Source: UPXZ01 sp049840795
GTDB lineage: Bacteria > Bacteroidota > Bacteroidia > Bacteroidales > Paludibacteraceae
Length of the DNA: 64,000 nucleotides
Assembly: GCA_049840795.1 (NCBI GenBank)
Contig: JASGJK010000038.1
Location: 1-64,000 of the forward strand
Reading direction: 5' to 3'
Shown: in pieces, positions 1 through 9,901 of the stretch
Layout: every line of letters starts with the position of its first letter
Numbering within the stretch: the first letter of the stretch is position 1
Translations under genes and position numbers: made by a program
Notes under the pieces: generated by a model
Databases searched by the model: none
Told to the model about the DNA's origin: nothing
Seen by the model: only the letters and a program-made list of their open reading frames with translations

Positions 1-3000
1 GACGTATTGCTAAGGTTAATAGGGAAACACGATAGAATCCGAACAGCACCTATTGCTTTGCCATATAGTGTCCAATAGTGCCAATATTTTTCAGATTGTG
101 CCGTGTAGTATTTCACAGCTTCTTTGGCATCATCAGCGATTGGAAACTGCGGATATTCGGAACGCAAATGGAGATAAAACAGCTGAATATTACCAATAGT
201 TTGATGTTTTTGATACTCTTTGTCCCATTTTTTCAGTTCAAAGAAATCTTTAGCAATTTCGGTATCAAGATATTTCAAAGAAGCTGTAAGCTGTGGGCGG
301 TAAGCGGTAAGTAAATCGCCTTTCGTCATTTTATTTAAGCGGGCAAGGTTCAGCAGAACTTCCTCGGGTAATGTAACGGTTTTCAGGCATTCCTTCAAAA
401 AACCAAGCGAAATACTCCGCCGGGTTGTTGCAATTTCAATAATTTTGCCTGATAAGTTTGAGCCTGATATTGTTGCTGATTGAGGTCGAACAACAAACCG
501 ATGCGACGTTTTTGTTCTGTTTCGTCTTTAGCTTCGGCAACCCAAGGCGTTTCTTCGAGCAACATCATTTTCAATTCCTGATTTTTCTCCAAATTCGATA
601 ACAAAGCATTTTTGTCTGCGTTTTTCCACTTGTCAAACATAGCTTTCAACTGCGGATTTGCATTTGCGATGTAACCCGCAAGCGTGTTTGCATAAAATGC
701 CGTGAGGTAATCGATGGCATTTTCCGATGTAGGTTCAGCCACCGAAGGCAACGCCTGCACGGCAAACCAAGCCGGATTTCCCGCATATTCAATGGTGAAG
801 TTTTTGGTATCCGAACTTTTAAAGTTCTGAATAAAATTATCAAAACTGAAAGTACGTTTTTGTCCGGCGCGAAGCGTCATCGTTTGGCTTTCGGTTACCA
901 ATACTTTATCGGGCAAAACGGGCAGATATTTTTGTTCTCCATCCGAAAATTGATCGGTTTGAGCTGTGATTTTCACAATTACTAAATCGCTATTTTTTAA
1001 TTCCGGAAGTTCCCATTCAACAGAATGTCACCGCAGCCCCTCTCCTCAAGGAGAGGGGTACGATTTTCGAAAATATAATTTTCTCTGAAGATGGATCTAT
1101 AATCTCAAGTTTTACATCCGGATTTAATGGCTGATCTGATAAATCTACCACATTGGCAACCAATGTCAATTTATCGGAACGACGAACAAAACGGGGTAAA
1201 TTCATCTGCACCATCAATTCTTTTTGCGTAACCGCAAACGCTTCATTCTGACCAAAATACAAGTCTTGCGTATGTGCAAGCATTTTCAAATGCCATTTGG
1301 TTAAACTTTCAGGAGCGGTGAAACTTATTTTTACGCTCCCTTTTTCATCGGTTCGCAACTGCGGATAAAAAAGGCTATTTCGTTAAAGTTGGTGCGCAAC
1401 TTTGGTTGTTCTTTGCTTTTTACTTCGGCTTTAACCATTGTATAATTAACTGCAACACTATCAGTCACTTCTTCATCAGCTTTTATGACAGGTGCAGTAA
1501 ATTTTACCGAATTCTTCATTTCTGCTTTATCCATTGCATCATCACTTAATACACCTTCGCTCTTCATCGAAGCCGCCATACCTCTAATTCTAATGGAGTT
1601 CCCGTTTCTGTTTCCGCCTCCAACGCTCAATCCAAACCAATTAAAACTATCAAACTCGTAACTTGGCACATCTACATCTTTTCCGTTTGAGATCCACGCA
1701 TCATCTTGTGATGTTCCAAACCCAGAAGCTGTCCATTGTGGAACAGGTTTCAAGTATTCATAATACGTTGGATTGAAATTCCAATTGTGAGGACGCAACG
1801 CATCAAGCGAAGCATCGTACATTCCAGCCAATAATTCCACCGTCTTTTTATCTTTTTCCACCTCAGGAATAGTGATGGTCCATTCGGCTTTTTCACCCGG
1901 TTTGAGTTTGTCGCGGAAAACTGTAACTGTTGGCGTGAGTTTCTTTTCAGCTATTTTTTTAGTGATATTTACCTGTTGCGAAAAGAGTTTTTCGTCTTTG
2001 ATAAACGTAAATTGCACTGTCACACCCGCACCATAACTTTCGAGGTATGGAATTTCAAACGAACGAATTTCATCGTTCATCTCCAACCATTTACTTTCCA
2101 AAATCTGGTTTCCATTCATCACTTCATATAAAACGTAACCGTTTTTCACCGAAGTTCCAAAGTTCACTTGTGCTTTTTCTCCGACTTCAACCGATGTTTT
2201 CACGGGCAAAAACCACGAATAGGTTTTAACTGGCGGGCGTTTATCGTTGGTATCGTAAAGTATAAAACGACTTTCTTTTTTTACTTCGTTTCCTCGACTG
2301 TCTTTGGTTTTGAAAACGATTTTATACATTCCCGAAGCGATTTTCTTCAAATCGAGCGTCAGTTTATCCTTCGTGTTTAATTTGCCACTGCAACACCGTT
2401 CCGGTTTCTTTCCATTTGGTTTTATCGTTGGTGTTTTCATTATAATCATCCGAGTTTTGAAGTCCCATCACCGAATAAGTTACATCTGAATTTACATTCT
2501 CGCCATTCAATGTTTGCGTAATCACATCCATTTTCAGCGACTGATTTTTTTCTATTTTATCCGGAATTTGAGCCAAAATAAACAACGATTGATCCCCTAC
2601 AGAAATTTCTTGTTGTCCTTTTTGAGTTTCACCTTTCGGATCGGTCACATCAGCATAAACGGTGTATGTGTACGAAATTCCGGTATCTTTATCCATCCAA
2701 AACGGAATAGGTGCATTATTTTTATCTTTTATCGGTGTGAATTTTACTTCAAAATTGCCGTCGGCATCCGATTTTGTTTCACCGGTTGCTATGATTTTTT
2801 CAGGTTCATAAACCCACCAGCAAAAACGGTGCGGAGAACGCGCCACACGATATTTCACGTTAGCATCGTTGATGTTGTAACCTGCATACGCCAGCACGTT
2901 TCCTTTCATCGTCACTTCTTCGCCAAAACGAATTTCATTTTTAGGCGTTTCCATTTTCACTTCAAAAGTGGGGCGTTTGTATTCTTCCACCCAAATATTG

Positions 3001-5038
3001 ATGGAATTGCCACCCGCTTCCAATCGGTAAGCGCCGTTCAACCCTTTATCAGGCAAAACAAAGTTATCAGCAAACGAACCAAAATCGTTTGTAACAGTTT
3101 TTTTTGTGCCTACAAGTTCACCGTTTACATTGTATAAATTCACATCAAATGACTGATTTTTAACCACTTCTTGTTTTGTTTTATTGGCAACATAAGCAAT
3201 TCCCTTGAAAAAAACCGTTTCCCGGACGGTACATTGAGCGATCAGTGAACAATGAAACCTGCGTTTGTGGCTGAGGATTATCATAATCACCGTACCAATA
3301 ACTATACGTTTGAGAAGTGAAATATTTATCGTTTGCGCGCTCAAAAATCACGTATTTATTATTGTTTTCGTCATTTGGCAACACGTAATTCCCATCGGCT
3401 TTAGTTGTGACCTTCGATATTAAATCGAAATTATAACCTTTGCCGTTCCATTTTTGATTGTAGCTATGAAGCGTCACATCTTTATACGGTTTTCCGGTGA
3501 TGCGATCCAGCACATAAATTTCATTGATTTTATCATTTATATTATTCGATTTCAGAGATTTTGAATTTCCACGAAAAATAAACGACAAATCAGTAACTGT
3601 AAATCCTCCAACGGCTTGCTTTTCAGCTTTTGTATTTCCTTTATCTTCCACCACGTATTCGTAAATTCCATAATCAGCCGATTTTATTTTAATTACCGTA
3701 TCAATCGCACTAAAATTATTGCTTTTTTTAGTTTGAATAACTTTGGTTTCGAGCAAGGTAGCTTTGGGAGATACTTTTTTATTGTTGCTACCATTAATTT
3801 TATAGGTTATATACTCCAGTGCGGTAGTATTCACCTTATAAACAGACAATTGCAATTGTTCGATGTTTGTAGTTTGAATATTGATTTTCAATTCGGAATT
3901 TGGCTTTACACTCGAATTATTTGAAATCTGAATGTTTTTCTGAAGAATGGAATTTTGAATGTTTTTCAACAATCCAATGCGTTTGTAGGCAGGAAAACGT
4001 TTAATTCCCTCTTGGCAAATTTCAAACGCTTGTTTTTTATAGTTGTTTTTTACCTCTTCTTCGTCCGATTTATTTTGATAATACTGTGCTTTTACAGCCA
4101 GCACTTCAATAACAGCCTCATTATCTGCATATTTTTTCTCTAATTCATCAAGTTCTTTCAGGTATTTTTCATCTTGATTGGGATTCTGAAATTCTAATTT
4201 TTGAAGTTCAGCGTAAACAACAGCAGGCGTATTATTTTTTTTAGAATTTAGATTTATTATTCGGTTGTAAGTATTTGTGATGTAATGTTTTATTATAGTA
4301 AGAGAGTCGAATTCATCATTGCCTTGCTCATCTATTACTGGAACAGAAGCCATATCGTCATCATAAAATGTGGGTAATGCTGTTATTTTTGGATTCTCAT
4401 CTACAAAATTTTTCAACAAATCAATTCGTTGATAAGATAAAAAATCAAACAATGTTGGCTGTATCGTACGGCTATCTTTTCCTTCATTCAAAATATCGGC
4501 ATACTTCAACGAATTTGTATTATTCAAAATATCAAGATTTTGCATTGACAAATTCAATTGTTCAACTATTTTATTGATAAATATTTTTCGTCCATTCTTT
4601 GATGTCATCAGGAACTTTTCCTTCAATGTCGGTACGTTGATTTATTTTCCAACGGTTATTATTATAGTAATCGTTGTACAGCTTTGCAGTCATTGTGTAC
4701 ACCACAGCTTTTTCAGCCAAATCGGTACTTTTATCGCCGTAGGCTTCAAACTCTTTCAACAACGGAAGCGCTTCATCAGGGTTAACATCTGTTTTGAAAC
4801 GCATTCTACTGATCATTGCTTTGATGATCTGAGGTGAGTTATTTTCCTTTTTTGCCTGCTCAAGGATGGCTTCAACTTCTTTCAAAGCCGATTCTGGTAA
4901 TTCTTTATTAGAATACTCCTCAACCTTTTTCCAACGTGCTTCCATACTTAAATTTGCTTTAGGTTTTTGTGCCAATATTATTGACACTGTTATAAATACG
5001 ATTGTAATCGAAAGTAATAATATTAAAATGCGTCTCAT
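1..5038 (-). CDS. Alpha-2-macroglobulin family protein, frameshifted, 3' end beyond window
   Basis: Large secreted MG-domain protein of the bacterial alpha-2-macroglobulin type, thought in this family to trap or inhibit proteases in the envelope. It starts at 5038 with a signal peptide (hydrophobic residues 4-22, then AQKPKAN). A helical TPR-like N-terminal region follows, then beta-rich macroglobulin segments including a YRPGQ-like bait-proximal motif near 3200. The gene stays open to base 1, so the C-terminus lies outside the window. The reading frame breaks near 4600, 3210, 2400, 1350, 1010 and 400. Most breaks are cured by a single-base change in a run of one base (for example the T run near 1372). 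The usual CxEQ thioester is absent: the equivalent stretch near 700-760 reads LPSVAEPTSENA. Family is confident; exact function is inferred. Confidence 0.85.
1031..1062. repeat. GC-rich palindromic repeat inside the macroglobulin gene
   Basis: Perfect inverted repeat CCCCTCTCC-TCAA-GGAGAGGGG (1037-1058). On the minus strand it continues GGCTGCGGTGACA, close to GGCTGGGGGTGAGG after the palindrome at 54256-54296. The macroglobulin frame reads through it as about VPLSLRRGA. It therefore looks like a dispersed intergenic palindrome carried inside a coding region. Confidence 0.6.
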
Positions 5039-5443
5039 AATGTATATTTTTAGATATATTATTCTATAACAAAAATGATACTAAATTTATTTTTTAGCAA
5101 CAATTATTTTTCACAAAGCTATTAAAACAAATTTCAAGTTACAACGTTTTTTCTTCGAACGAAACGATATTAACGGCACTTAAAGTGCAAACAGCTAATT
5201 TACAGAATTATATAAAAAAATATTTACGTTCTCAGATTAACAAATGAAGTATTTTAATTAATATAAAATTCTTTGGAACGTTTTTTGTTAATACATTTGA
5301 AACTGACACAAGAAGCATAAAAAGCTCACACAACGAAATAAGTACGACAAATTATTCCAATATTGTCGAGTAACATACAAGTTAGAGCTTTATGTGACAG
5401 CAAAAAAGCAATAATAAAAACAACAATTATAGTGAATAAATAT
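5039..5443. other. Intergenic region between divergent genes
   Basis: AT-rich spacer between the start of the macroglobulin gene (minus) and the DUF3108 gene (plus). It must hold both promoters. I see no convincing complete TTTG/TAnnTTTG pair, RNA gene or repeat in it. The frame of the downstream gene is open back to 5363, but the signal peptide points to the start at 5444. Confidence 0.4.
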
Positions 5444-6205
5444 ATGAAAAAGAGATGTATTGCCTCCATTATCGTTTTGTTAAGCATAATAAACCCCCTT
5501 TTATCTATAACTCAAAACGAAGATTGGGAGATTAAAAAGGGAGAAAAACTTACATTTAAAGTCACTTTCAGTTCGGGGCTTACCGGTGATGTAAAAGGAG
5601 GTGAGGCAACAATGTCGGTTCAAAATAAAACCGTAAGAATTGGAGGTAAAGAAGCTTATCACGCAACTCTCACCGGAGGTACAACGGGTATTATCGAGTG
5701 GTTTTATCAAGTAGAAAACAAATACGAATCCTATATTGATATAAAAAGCAAATCACCGCTACTCTACGCCCAATTTGTCCGTGAAAATAAGTATCAAAAA
5801 AAAGATACCGTCCACTTTGATCAATCTAACAATACCGCTGTATATGATGGTAAGAAAATGGATATCCCTGCCAACACGCAAGATTTTCTTTCGGTATTTT
5901 ATTATGTTAGATCGCTGGATATGTCTAAACTCAAGAAAGGAGACGCTTTTGTTGTTCCGTTTTTCTCATCAGATAAGGTAACAAACTTCAAGATAATATA
6001 CAATGGCGTAGAAACGATTAAAACCAGAAAATTAGGTAAAATCTCGTGTTATTCATTCAAACCGCAGGTTCCGACTGGCAAGGTATTCAAGGACCAATAT
6101 CCCGCCACAATGTGGATATCAGCCGATAGCAAGCGGTTACCTGTGTTAGTAGATGCCAAAATGAAAGTTGGCAGAATGAAAATGGAATTGTTAGAATACC
6201 AATAA
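5444..6205 (+). CDS. DUF3108 domain-containing exported protein
   Basis: About 253 residues with an N-terminal signal peptide (MKKRCIASIIVLLSIINPLL) followed by a DUF3108-type beta-rich domain (GEKLTFKVTFSSGLTGDVKGG, IEWFYQVENKYESYID, KGKVFKDQYPATMWIS-like end). The ATG at 5444 is chosen over an upstream in-frame codon because it places the signal peptide at the N-terminus. DUF3108 proteins are periplasmic or outer-membrane associated beta-structures of unknown role. The gene is monocistronic and divergent from the macroglobulin gene. No catalytic residues can be assigned. Confidence 0.8.
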   Translation: MKKRCIASIIVLLSIINPLLSITQNEDWEIKKGEKLTFKVTFSSGLTGDVKGGEATMSVQNKTVRIGGKEAYHATLTGGTTGIIEWFYQVENKYESYIDIKSKSPLLYAQFVRENKYQKKDTVHFDQSNNTAVYDGKKMDIPANTQDFLSVFYYVRSLDMSKLKKGDAFVVPFFSSDKVTNFKIIYNGVETIKTRKLGKISCYSFKPQVPTGKVFKDQYPATMWISADSKRLPVLVDAKMKVGRMKMELLEYQ

Positions 6206-6295
6206 GACAACTATTAGTGATTAGTGATAAAAATCTTAAAGAGCGGTTTCTTAAATAAATGGAAATCGCTTTTATTTTATAATATGTTTGGATTT

Positions 6296-6985
6296 TTATA
6301 CTAATCCGGCAATCATATTCACAGTAAGTGCTACAACGAAAGTATTCAGCACAAACGAAAGAATGCCGTGTACCAATGCTATATGACGGATGCGTCGCGA
6401 TGAAATCTCTACATCTGAAACCTGAAAGGTACATCCCATCACAAATGAAAAATAAGCAAAATCCAAATAATCCGGATTTTTTTCATTTGGGAATTCCAAG
6501 CCTCCGAAAATACGATTTCCTTTTCCATCGTCAGCATCATAATACTCGTGGGCATAATGAAACACGTAAATGGTATGCACCATTGTCCAGGCGAGCAAAA
6601 TTCCGAAAATACTTAGCGGAACAAACAAAGTACTTTGTCTTATATCTGCACTTGTAGAGGTCATCAATAACAGTACGGTTAATAATCCGACAAATGATGA
6701 AACTATCACCATAAAAAACACAAAGAAAGTGCTTCCATCGTCTTGTGCAGCCCTTACTTTAATTTGATTCACCGAACGGGTAAAAATGACAATCCAACTA
6801 AAAAGCAGAAAAATAACCGAAAAAATGCTCCACGAAGCAAGTACTCGTAAAAGCAAACTAAAACGGCATAACAAAATGAATGCTATCAGCGAAATGAATA
6901 AGCTGACAAAAAAACGTGTCAGCGGGTGCATTCTCAAAAAGAGATTATTGACTTCGTTTTTGGTCTTTATAACGTGTCTGTTCAT
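6296..6985 (-). CDS. DUF1345 family membrane protein
   Basis: About 229 residues with several transmembrane helices (FFVSLFISLIAFILLC, SIFSVIFLLFSWIVIF, FFVFFMVIVSSFVGLLTVLLL and two more). The conserved DUF1345 C-terminal block DFAYFSFVMGCTFQVSDVEISSRRIRH is followed by a last helix. The start MNRHVIKTK at 6985 is preferred because an upstream in-frame codon would lie inside rfbD. It follows rfbD closely on the same strand and could be cotranscribed. Function unknown. Confidence 0.8.
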   Translation of the reverse strand: MNRHVIKTKNEVNNLFLRMHPLTRFFVSLFISLIAFILLCRFSLLLRVLASWSIFSVIFLLFSWIVIFTRSVNQIKVRAAQDDGSTFFVFFMVIVSSFVGLLTVLLLMTSTSADIRQSTLFVPLSIFGILLAWTMVHTIYVFHYAHEYYDADDGKGNRIFGGLEFPNEKNPDYLDFAYFSFVMGCTFQVSDVEISSRRIRHIALVHGILSFVLNTFVVALTVNMIAGLV

Positions 6986-6999
6986 AAGATAAGTCTCTT

Positions 7000-7854
7000 T
7001 TACGATTCGAGTAGAGCGAGACACTTTCTCAAGCTATTTTCCCAATACGGAATGCTGATTCCGTAAATATTCTTTATCTTGGCTTTGTTTAATACGCTGT
7101 AATGAGGACGTGTCACTTTTGCAGGAAAGTATTTAGATTCGATGGGTTTTATGTTACACTGAATTTGTGCTATACGATGAATTGTTTTTGTAAAATCGTA
7201 CCAGCTGCACACACCTTCATTAGAATAGTGATATACTCCGGGAACAGTTTTATCCGAAGAAATAATTTTCAATATTGCATCAGCCAAATCTCCGGCATAC
7301 GTTGGTGTCCCAACCTGATCAAAAATAACATTCAGTTCATCACGTTCGCGACCAAGTCTAAGCATTGTTTTCACAAAATTATTTCCAAACGAAGAATACA
7401 ACCACGATGTGCGTATAATAACGGCATTGGCAAAACTTTGCAGCAAAACCTGTTCGCCTTCTAATTTGGATTTGCCATAAACTCCAAGCGGTTTTACGGG
7501 CATTTCTTCGGTGTAAGGAATATGATTGGTGCCGTCAAAAACATAATCCGTAGAAACATGAATCATTCTCAAACCTAATTTTTGAGCCGCTTCACCCAAA
7601 TTTCTCACGGCATCTCGGTTAATTTTGTAACATAATTCCACATCATCTTCAGCTTTGTCAACCGCCGTATATGCCGCACAATTGATTAAAGCCTCAATAC
7701 TATTTTCAGAAATAAAATTTTCTATGGCTAAAACATCCGTAATATCCAATTCGGCAACATCCGTAAAGAAAAATTGATGTTGAGGATAATTAAGAGATAA
7801 AATACGAATTTCATTTCCGAGTTGTCCGTTAGAACCTGTTATTAAGATATTCAT
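7000..7854 (-). CDS. rfbD: dTDP-4-dehydrorhamnose reductase
   Basis: NAD(P)H-dependent reductase for the last step of dTDP-L-rhamnose synthesis, supplying rhamnose for surface polysaccharide. The Rossmann motif TGSNGQLG lies at residues 6-13. The short-chain dehydrogenase catalytic YGKSK lies near residue 130, preceded by HVSTDYVFDG. Length (about 284 residues) is normal. The start MNILITG at 7854 is chosen because an upstream in-frame codon lies in the 8-bp repeats. The gene belongs to the rfbA-rfbC-rfbD run; rfbB is not present. Confidence 0.93.
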   Translation of the reverse strand: MNILITGSNGQLGNEIRILSLNYPQHQFFFTDVAELDITDVLAIENFISENSIEALINCAAYTAVDKAEDDVELCYKINRDAVRNLGEAAQKLGLRMIHVSTDYVFDGTNHIPYTEEMPVKPLGVYGKSKLEGEQVLLQSFANAVIIRTSWLYSSFGNNFVKTMLRLGRERDELNVIFDQVGTPTYAGDLADAILKIISSDKTVPGVYHYSNEGVCSWYDFTKTIHRIAQIQCNIKPIESKYFPAKVTRPHYSVLNKAKIKNIYGISIPYWENSLRKCLALLES

Positions 7855-7858
7855 AGTT

Positions 7859-7890
7859 TTGAGCAATTGAGAATTTGAGTAATTGAACGA
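7859..7890. repeat. 8-bp tandem repeat (TTGAGNAA-like), 4 units, upstream of rfbD
   Basis: Units TTGAGCAA, TTGAGAAT, TTGAGTAA and TTGAACGA lie in tandem immediately before the rfbD start. Related arrays lie at 8250-8289 and 8856-8895. Confidence 0.6.
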
Positions 7891-7892
7891 TT

Positions 7893-8209
7893 TTATCTGT
7901 TTAAATTTTTTCTTATAACTGAAAATATTTTTACTAATTCTTCTGTTTCTGTTTTTAATTGTTTAAATTTTTCTGAAGAAATTAGATTTGCTTCTTCTAT
8001 CAACTCCAACCAAAATAAGGATTCATCTATTTCTTCTAAGACAATACACATCTTTGAAAATTTTTCGGCTTCCGAACGACCTCGGGCAAACGCTCTGAAA
8101 TTACATCATCACCTTTTTTGCAATAATCTACGTAAAATCGAACTACTTGAATTACAAATAACTTTGTTCGAAGTCCATACTTTTCATTAAAAGTAATTTC
8201 TGCATTCAT
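7893..8209 (-). pseudogene. Four-helix-bundle (23S rRNA IVS / Avd-like) protein, frameshifted
   Basis: Begins MNAEITFNEKYGLRTKLFVIQ. After one frame change near 8110 it continues NFRAFARGRSEAEKFSKMCI and then VLEEIDESLFWLELIEEANL. This matches the S23/IVS-type four-helix-bundle family (NYRAACRARSKAEF, EADETLFWLELL). These small helical proteins are often found inserted between polysaccharide genes; their role is unclear. One indel separates the two halves, so it is either a pseudogene or carries a sequencing error. Confidence 0.65.
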
Positions 8210-8249
8210 AATATTTTATTTGGTTTGGTTTTATGCCTATTCAGTTTTA

Positions 8250-8289
8250 TTACTCAATTACTCAACTGCTCAAATTCTCAACTGCTCAA
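8250..8289. repeat. 8-bp tandem repeat, 5 units, between rfbC and the four-helix-bundle gene
   Basis: Units TTACTCAA, TTACTCAA, CTGCTCAA, ATTCTCAA and CTGCTCAA. This is the reverse-complement orientation of the arrays flanking it. Confidence 0.6.
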
Positions 8290-8295
8290 AGCTAT

Positions 8296-8844
8296 TTAAA
8301 AGTTTATTTCAGCATCTTCAAACGTTGGGTGTTTGATGTCTTTTTCTGAAACAAGAGCTTTATCAGCCGGAATTTTCCAGTCAATATTTAATGACGGATC
8401 GTTGTAGAGAATGCCTCTTTCAAATGACGGATTATAAAAATCATCGCATTTGTAAGAAAAAACGGCGGTTTCACTCAACACTGAAAATCCGTGTGCAAAA
8501 CCTTGTGGAATAAGAAATTGCAAATGGTTTTCATCTGTTAATTCTACGCCATACCATTGCCCAAAAGTAGGTGAATCTTTACGCAGATCCACCGCAACAT
8601 CCCACACTGTTCCAACAGTAACCGAAACCAATTTTGACTGGCTATGAGGTAGTAACTGATAATGTAACCCTCGGATGACGCCGTAACTTGATTTGGACTG
8701 ATTATCTTGGCAAAAATTTTGTTTAATACCAGCTTCGTAGTATTTTTTTTGGTTGTATGTTTCAAAAAAATATCCACGTGCATCGGCAAATACACGTGGC
8801 TTTATGATGAGCAAATCTTTTATCGGGGTTTGTATTATTTCCAT
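8296..8844 (-). CDS. rfbC: dTDP-4-dehydrorhamnose 3,5-epimerase
   Basis: Cupin-fold epimerase of the dTDP-rhamnose pathway, about 182 residues. Family signatures: RVFADARGYFFETYN, QDNQSKSSYGVIRGLHYQ (with the catalytic His of GLHYQ), VWDVAVDLRKDSPTFGQW and IPQGFAHGFSVLSE. The start MEIIQTPI at 8844 is preferred over an upstream in-frame codon lying at the edge of the 8-bp repeats. It acts between RfbB and RfbD. Confidence 0.94.
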   Translation of the reverse strand: MEIIQTPIKDLLIIKPRVFADARGYFFETYNQKKYYEAGIKQNFCQDNQSKSSYGVIRGLHYQLLPHSQSKLVSVTVGTVWDVAVDLRKDSPTFGQWYGVELTDENHLQFLIPQGFAHGFSVLSETAVFSYKCDDFYNPSFERGILYNDPSLNIDWKIPADKALVSEKDIKHPTFEDAEINF

Positions 8845-8855
8845 TTTTTTTAGCT

Positions 8856-8895
8856 TTGAGTAATTGAGCAATTGAGCAATTGAGAATTTGAGTAG
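8856..8895. repeat. 8-bp tandem repeat, 5 units, upstream of rfbC
   Basis: Units TTGAGTAA, TTGAGCAA, TTGAGCAA, TTGAGAAT and TTGAGTAG lie between rfbA and rfbC, 11 nt from the rfbC start. Confidence 0.6.
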
Positions 8896-8917
8896 TTATT
8901 TTAAAAGTTTGCAGAAA

Positions 8918-8960
8918 GTCCTCCTGTGGGGCTTGCGGCAGGCAGAGATTTAGGGAGCTG
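8918..8960. repeat. Possible GC-rich repeat overlapping the 3' end of rfbA
   Basis: GC-rich stretch (GTCCTCCTGTGGGGCTTGC, then GGCAGGCAG) in an AT-rich spacer that runs into the last codons of rfbA (ending KTAP). Its GGACTTT flank and its place at a gene end resemble the palindromes at 44501, 44586 and 45865. Membership in that family is tentative. Confidence 0.35.
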
Positions 8961-9828
8961 TTTTTTCGTTAGCGATTTTGATTAAATATTCTCCGTAATG
9001 ATTTTTTTTTAGGGGTTCTGCCAATTGTAATAGTTTCTCTTTTGATATATAGCCGTATCGATAAGCTATTTCTTCCAAACAAGCCACTTTCAACCCCTGA
9101 CGGTTTTCAATGGTAGCTATAAAATTGGAGGCTTCGAGCAGGCTATCGTGCGTACCGGTATCAAGCCACGCCATTCCGCGCCCCATCATTCTCAAACTTA
9201 AACGTCCTTCTTCTAAATAAAGTCTGTTTAAGTCTGTTATTTCTAATTCTCCGCGCTTTGAAGGCTTCAAATTTTTGGATTTTTTCACTACGTCATTGCT
9301 GTAAAAATAAAGTCCGGTAACAGCATAATTTGATTTTGGTACCGTCGGTTTTTCTTCGAGACTCAACACTTTTCCGTTAGAATCAAATTCAGCAACGCCA
9401 TAACGCTCCGGATCGTTTACATAATATCCAAAAACGATTGCTCCATCTTCAAGTTTAGCGGCTTCGCGCAACGTTCGTGAAAAATCGAAGCCATAGAAAA
9501 TATTATCTCCCAAAATCATACATACACTGCCATCTCCAATAAATTCTTCGCCTATGATAAATGCCTGAGCTAAACCATCCGGTGAAGGCTGTATGGCGTA
9601 AGTTAAGTTTATTCCTAAATCACTGCCATCACCAAGAAGGTTTTCGTACAGATGTATATCTTGTGGAGTAGAAATTATCAAAATTTCTTTGATGCCTGCC
9701 AACATTAAAATTGATAACGGATAGTAAATCATTGGTTTATCATATACCGGAATGATTTGTTTTGAAATACTTTTTGTAACCGGATATAAACGGGTTCCTG
9801 AACCACCTGCTAAAATAATGCCTTTCAT
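8950..9828 (-). CDS. rfbA: Glucose-1-phosphate thymidylyltransferase
   Basis: First enzyme of dTDP-rhamnose synthesis: glucose-1-phosphate + dTTP to dTDP-glucose. 292 residues, normal length. The N-terminal nucleotide-binding signature GGSGTRLYPVTKSISKQIIP begins at residue 8, followed by YDKPMIYYPLSILMLAGI, LGDNIFYG and the WLDTGTHDSLLEASNF motif. It leads the rfb run downstream of DUF4924. Confidence 0.96.
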   Translation of the reverse strand: MKGIILAGGSGTRLYPVTKSISKQIIPVYDKPMIYYPLSILMLAGIKEILIISTPQDIHLYENLLGDGSDLGINLTYAIQPSPDGLAQAFIIGEEFIGDGSVCMILGDNIFYGFDFSRTLREAAKLEDGAIVFGYYVNDPERYGVAEFDSNGKVLSLEEKPTVPKSNYAVTGLYFYSNDVVKKSKNLKPSKRGELEITDLNRLYLEEGRLSLRMMGRGMAWLDTGTHDSLLEASNFIATIENRQGLKVACLEEIAYRYGYISKEKLLQLAEPLKKNHYGEYLIKIANEKTAP

Positions 9829-9901
9829 ATATTTACGATTAAACGATTTAATAGTCTTGTATCTTGCAAAAGTACGATTATTTTTCTAAAACACAAGGTT
9901 T

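Noticed and set aside
2514..3137. Long plus-strand open frame of about 207 codons opposite the macroglobulin gene
   Set aside because: Phe/Ile/Arg-rich composition typical of an antisense shadow. The minus-strand frame encodes recognisable macroglobulin domains.
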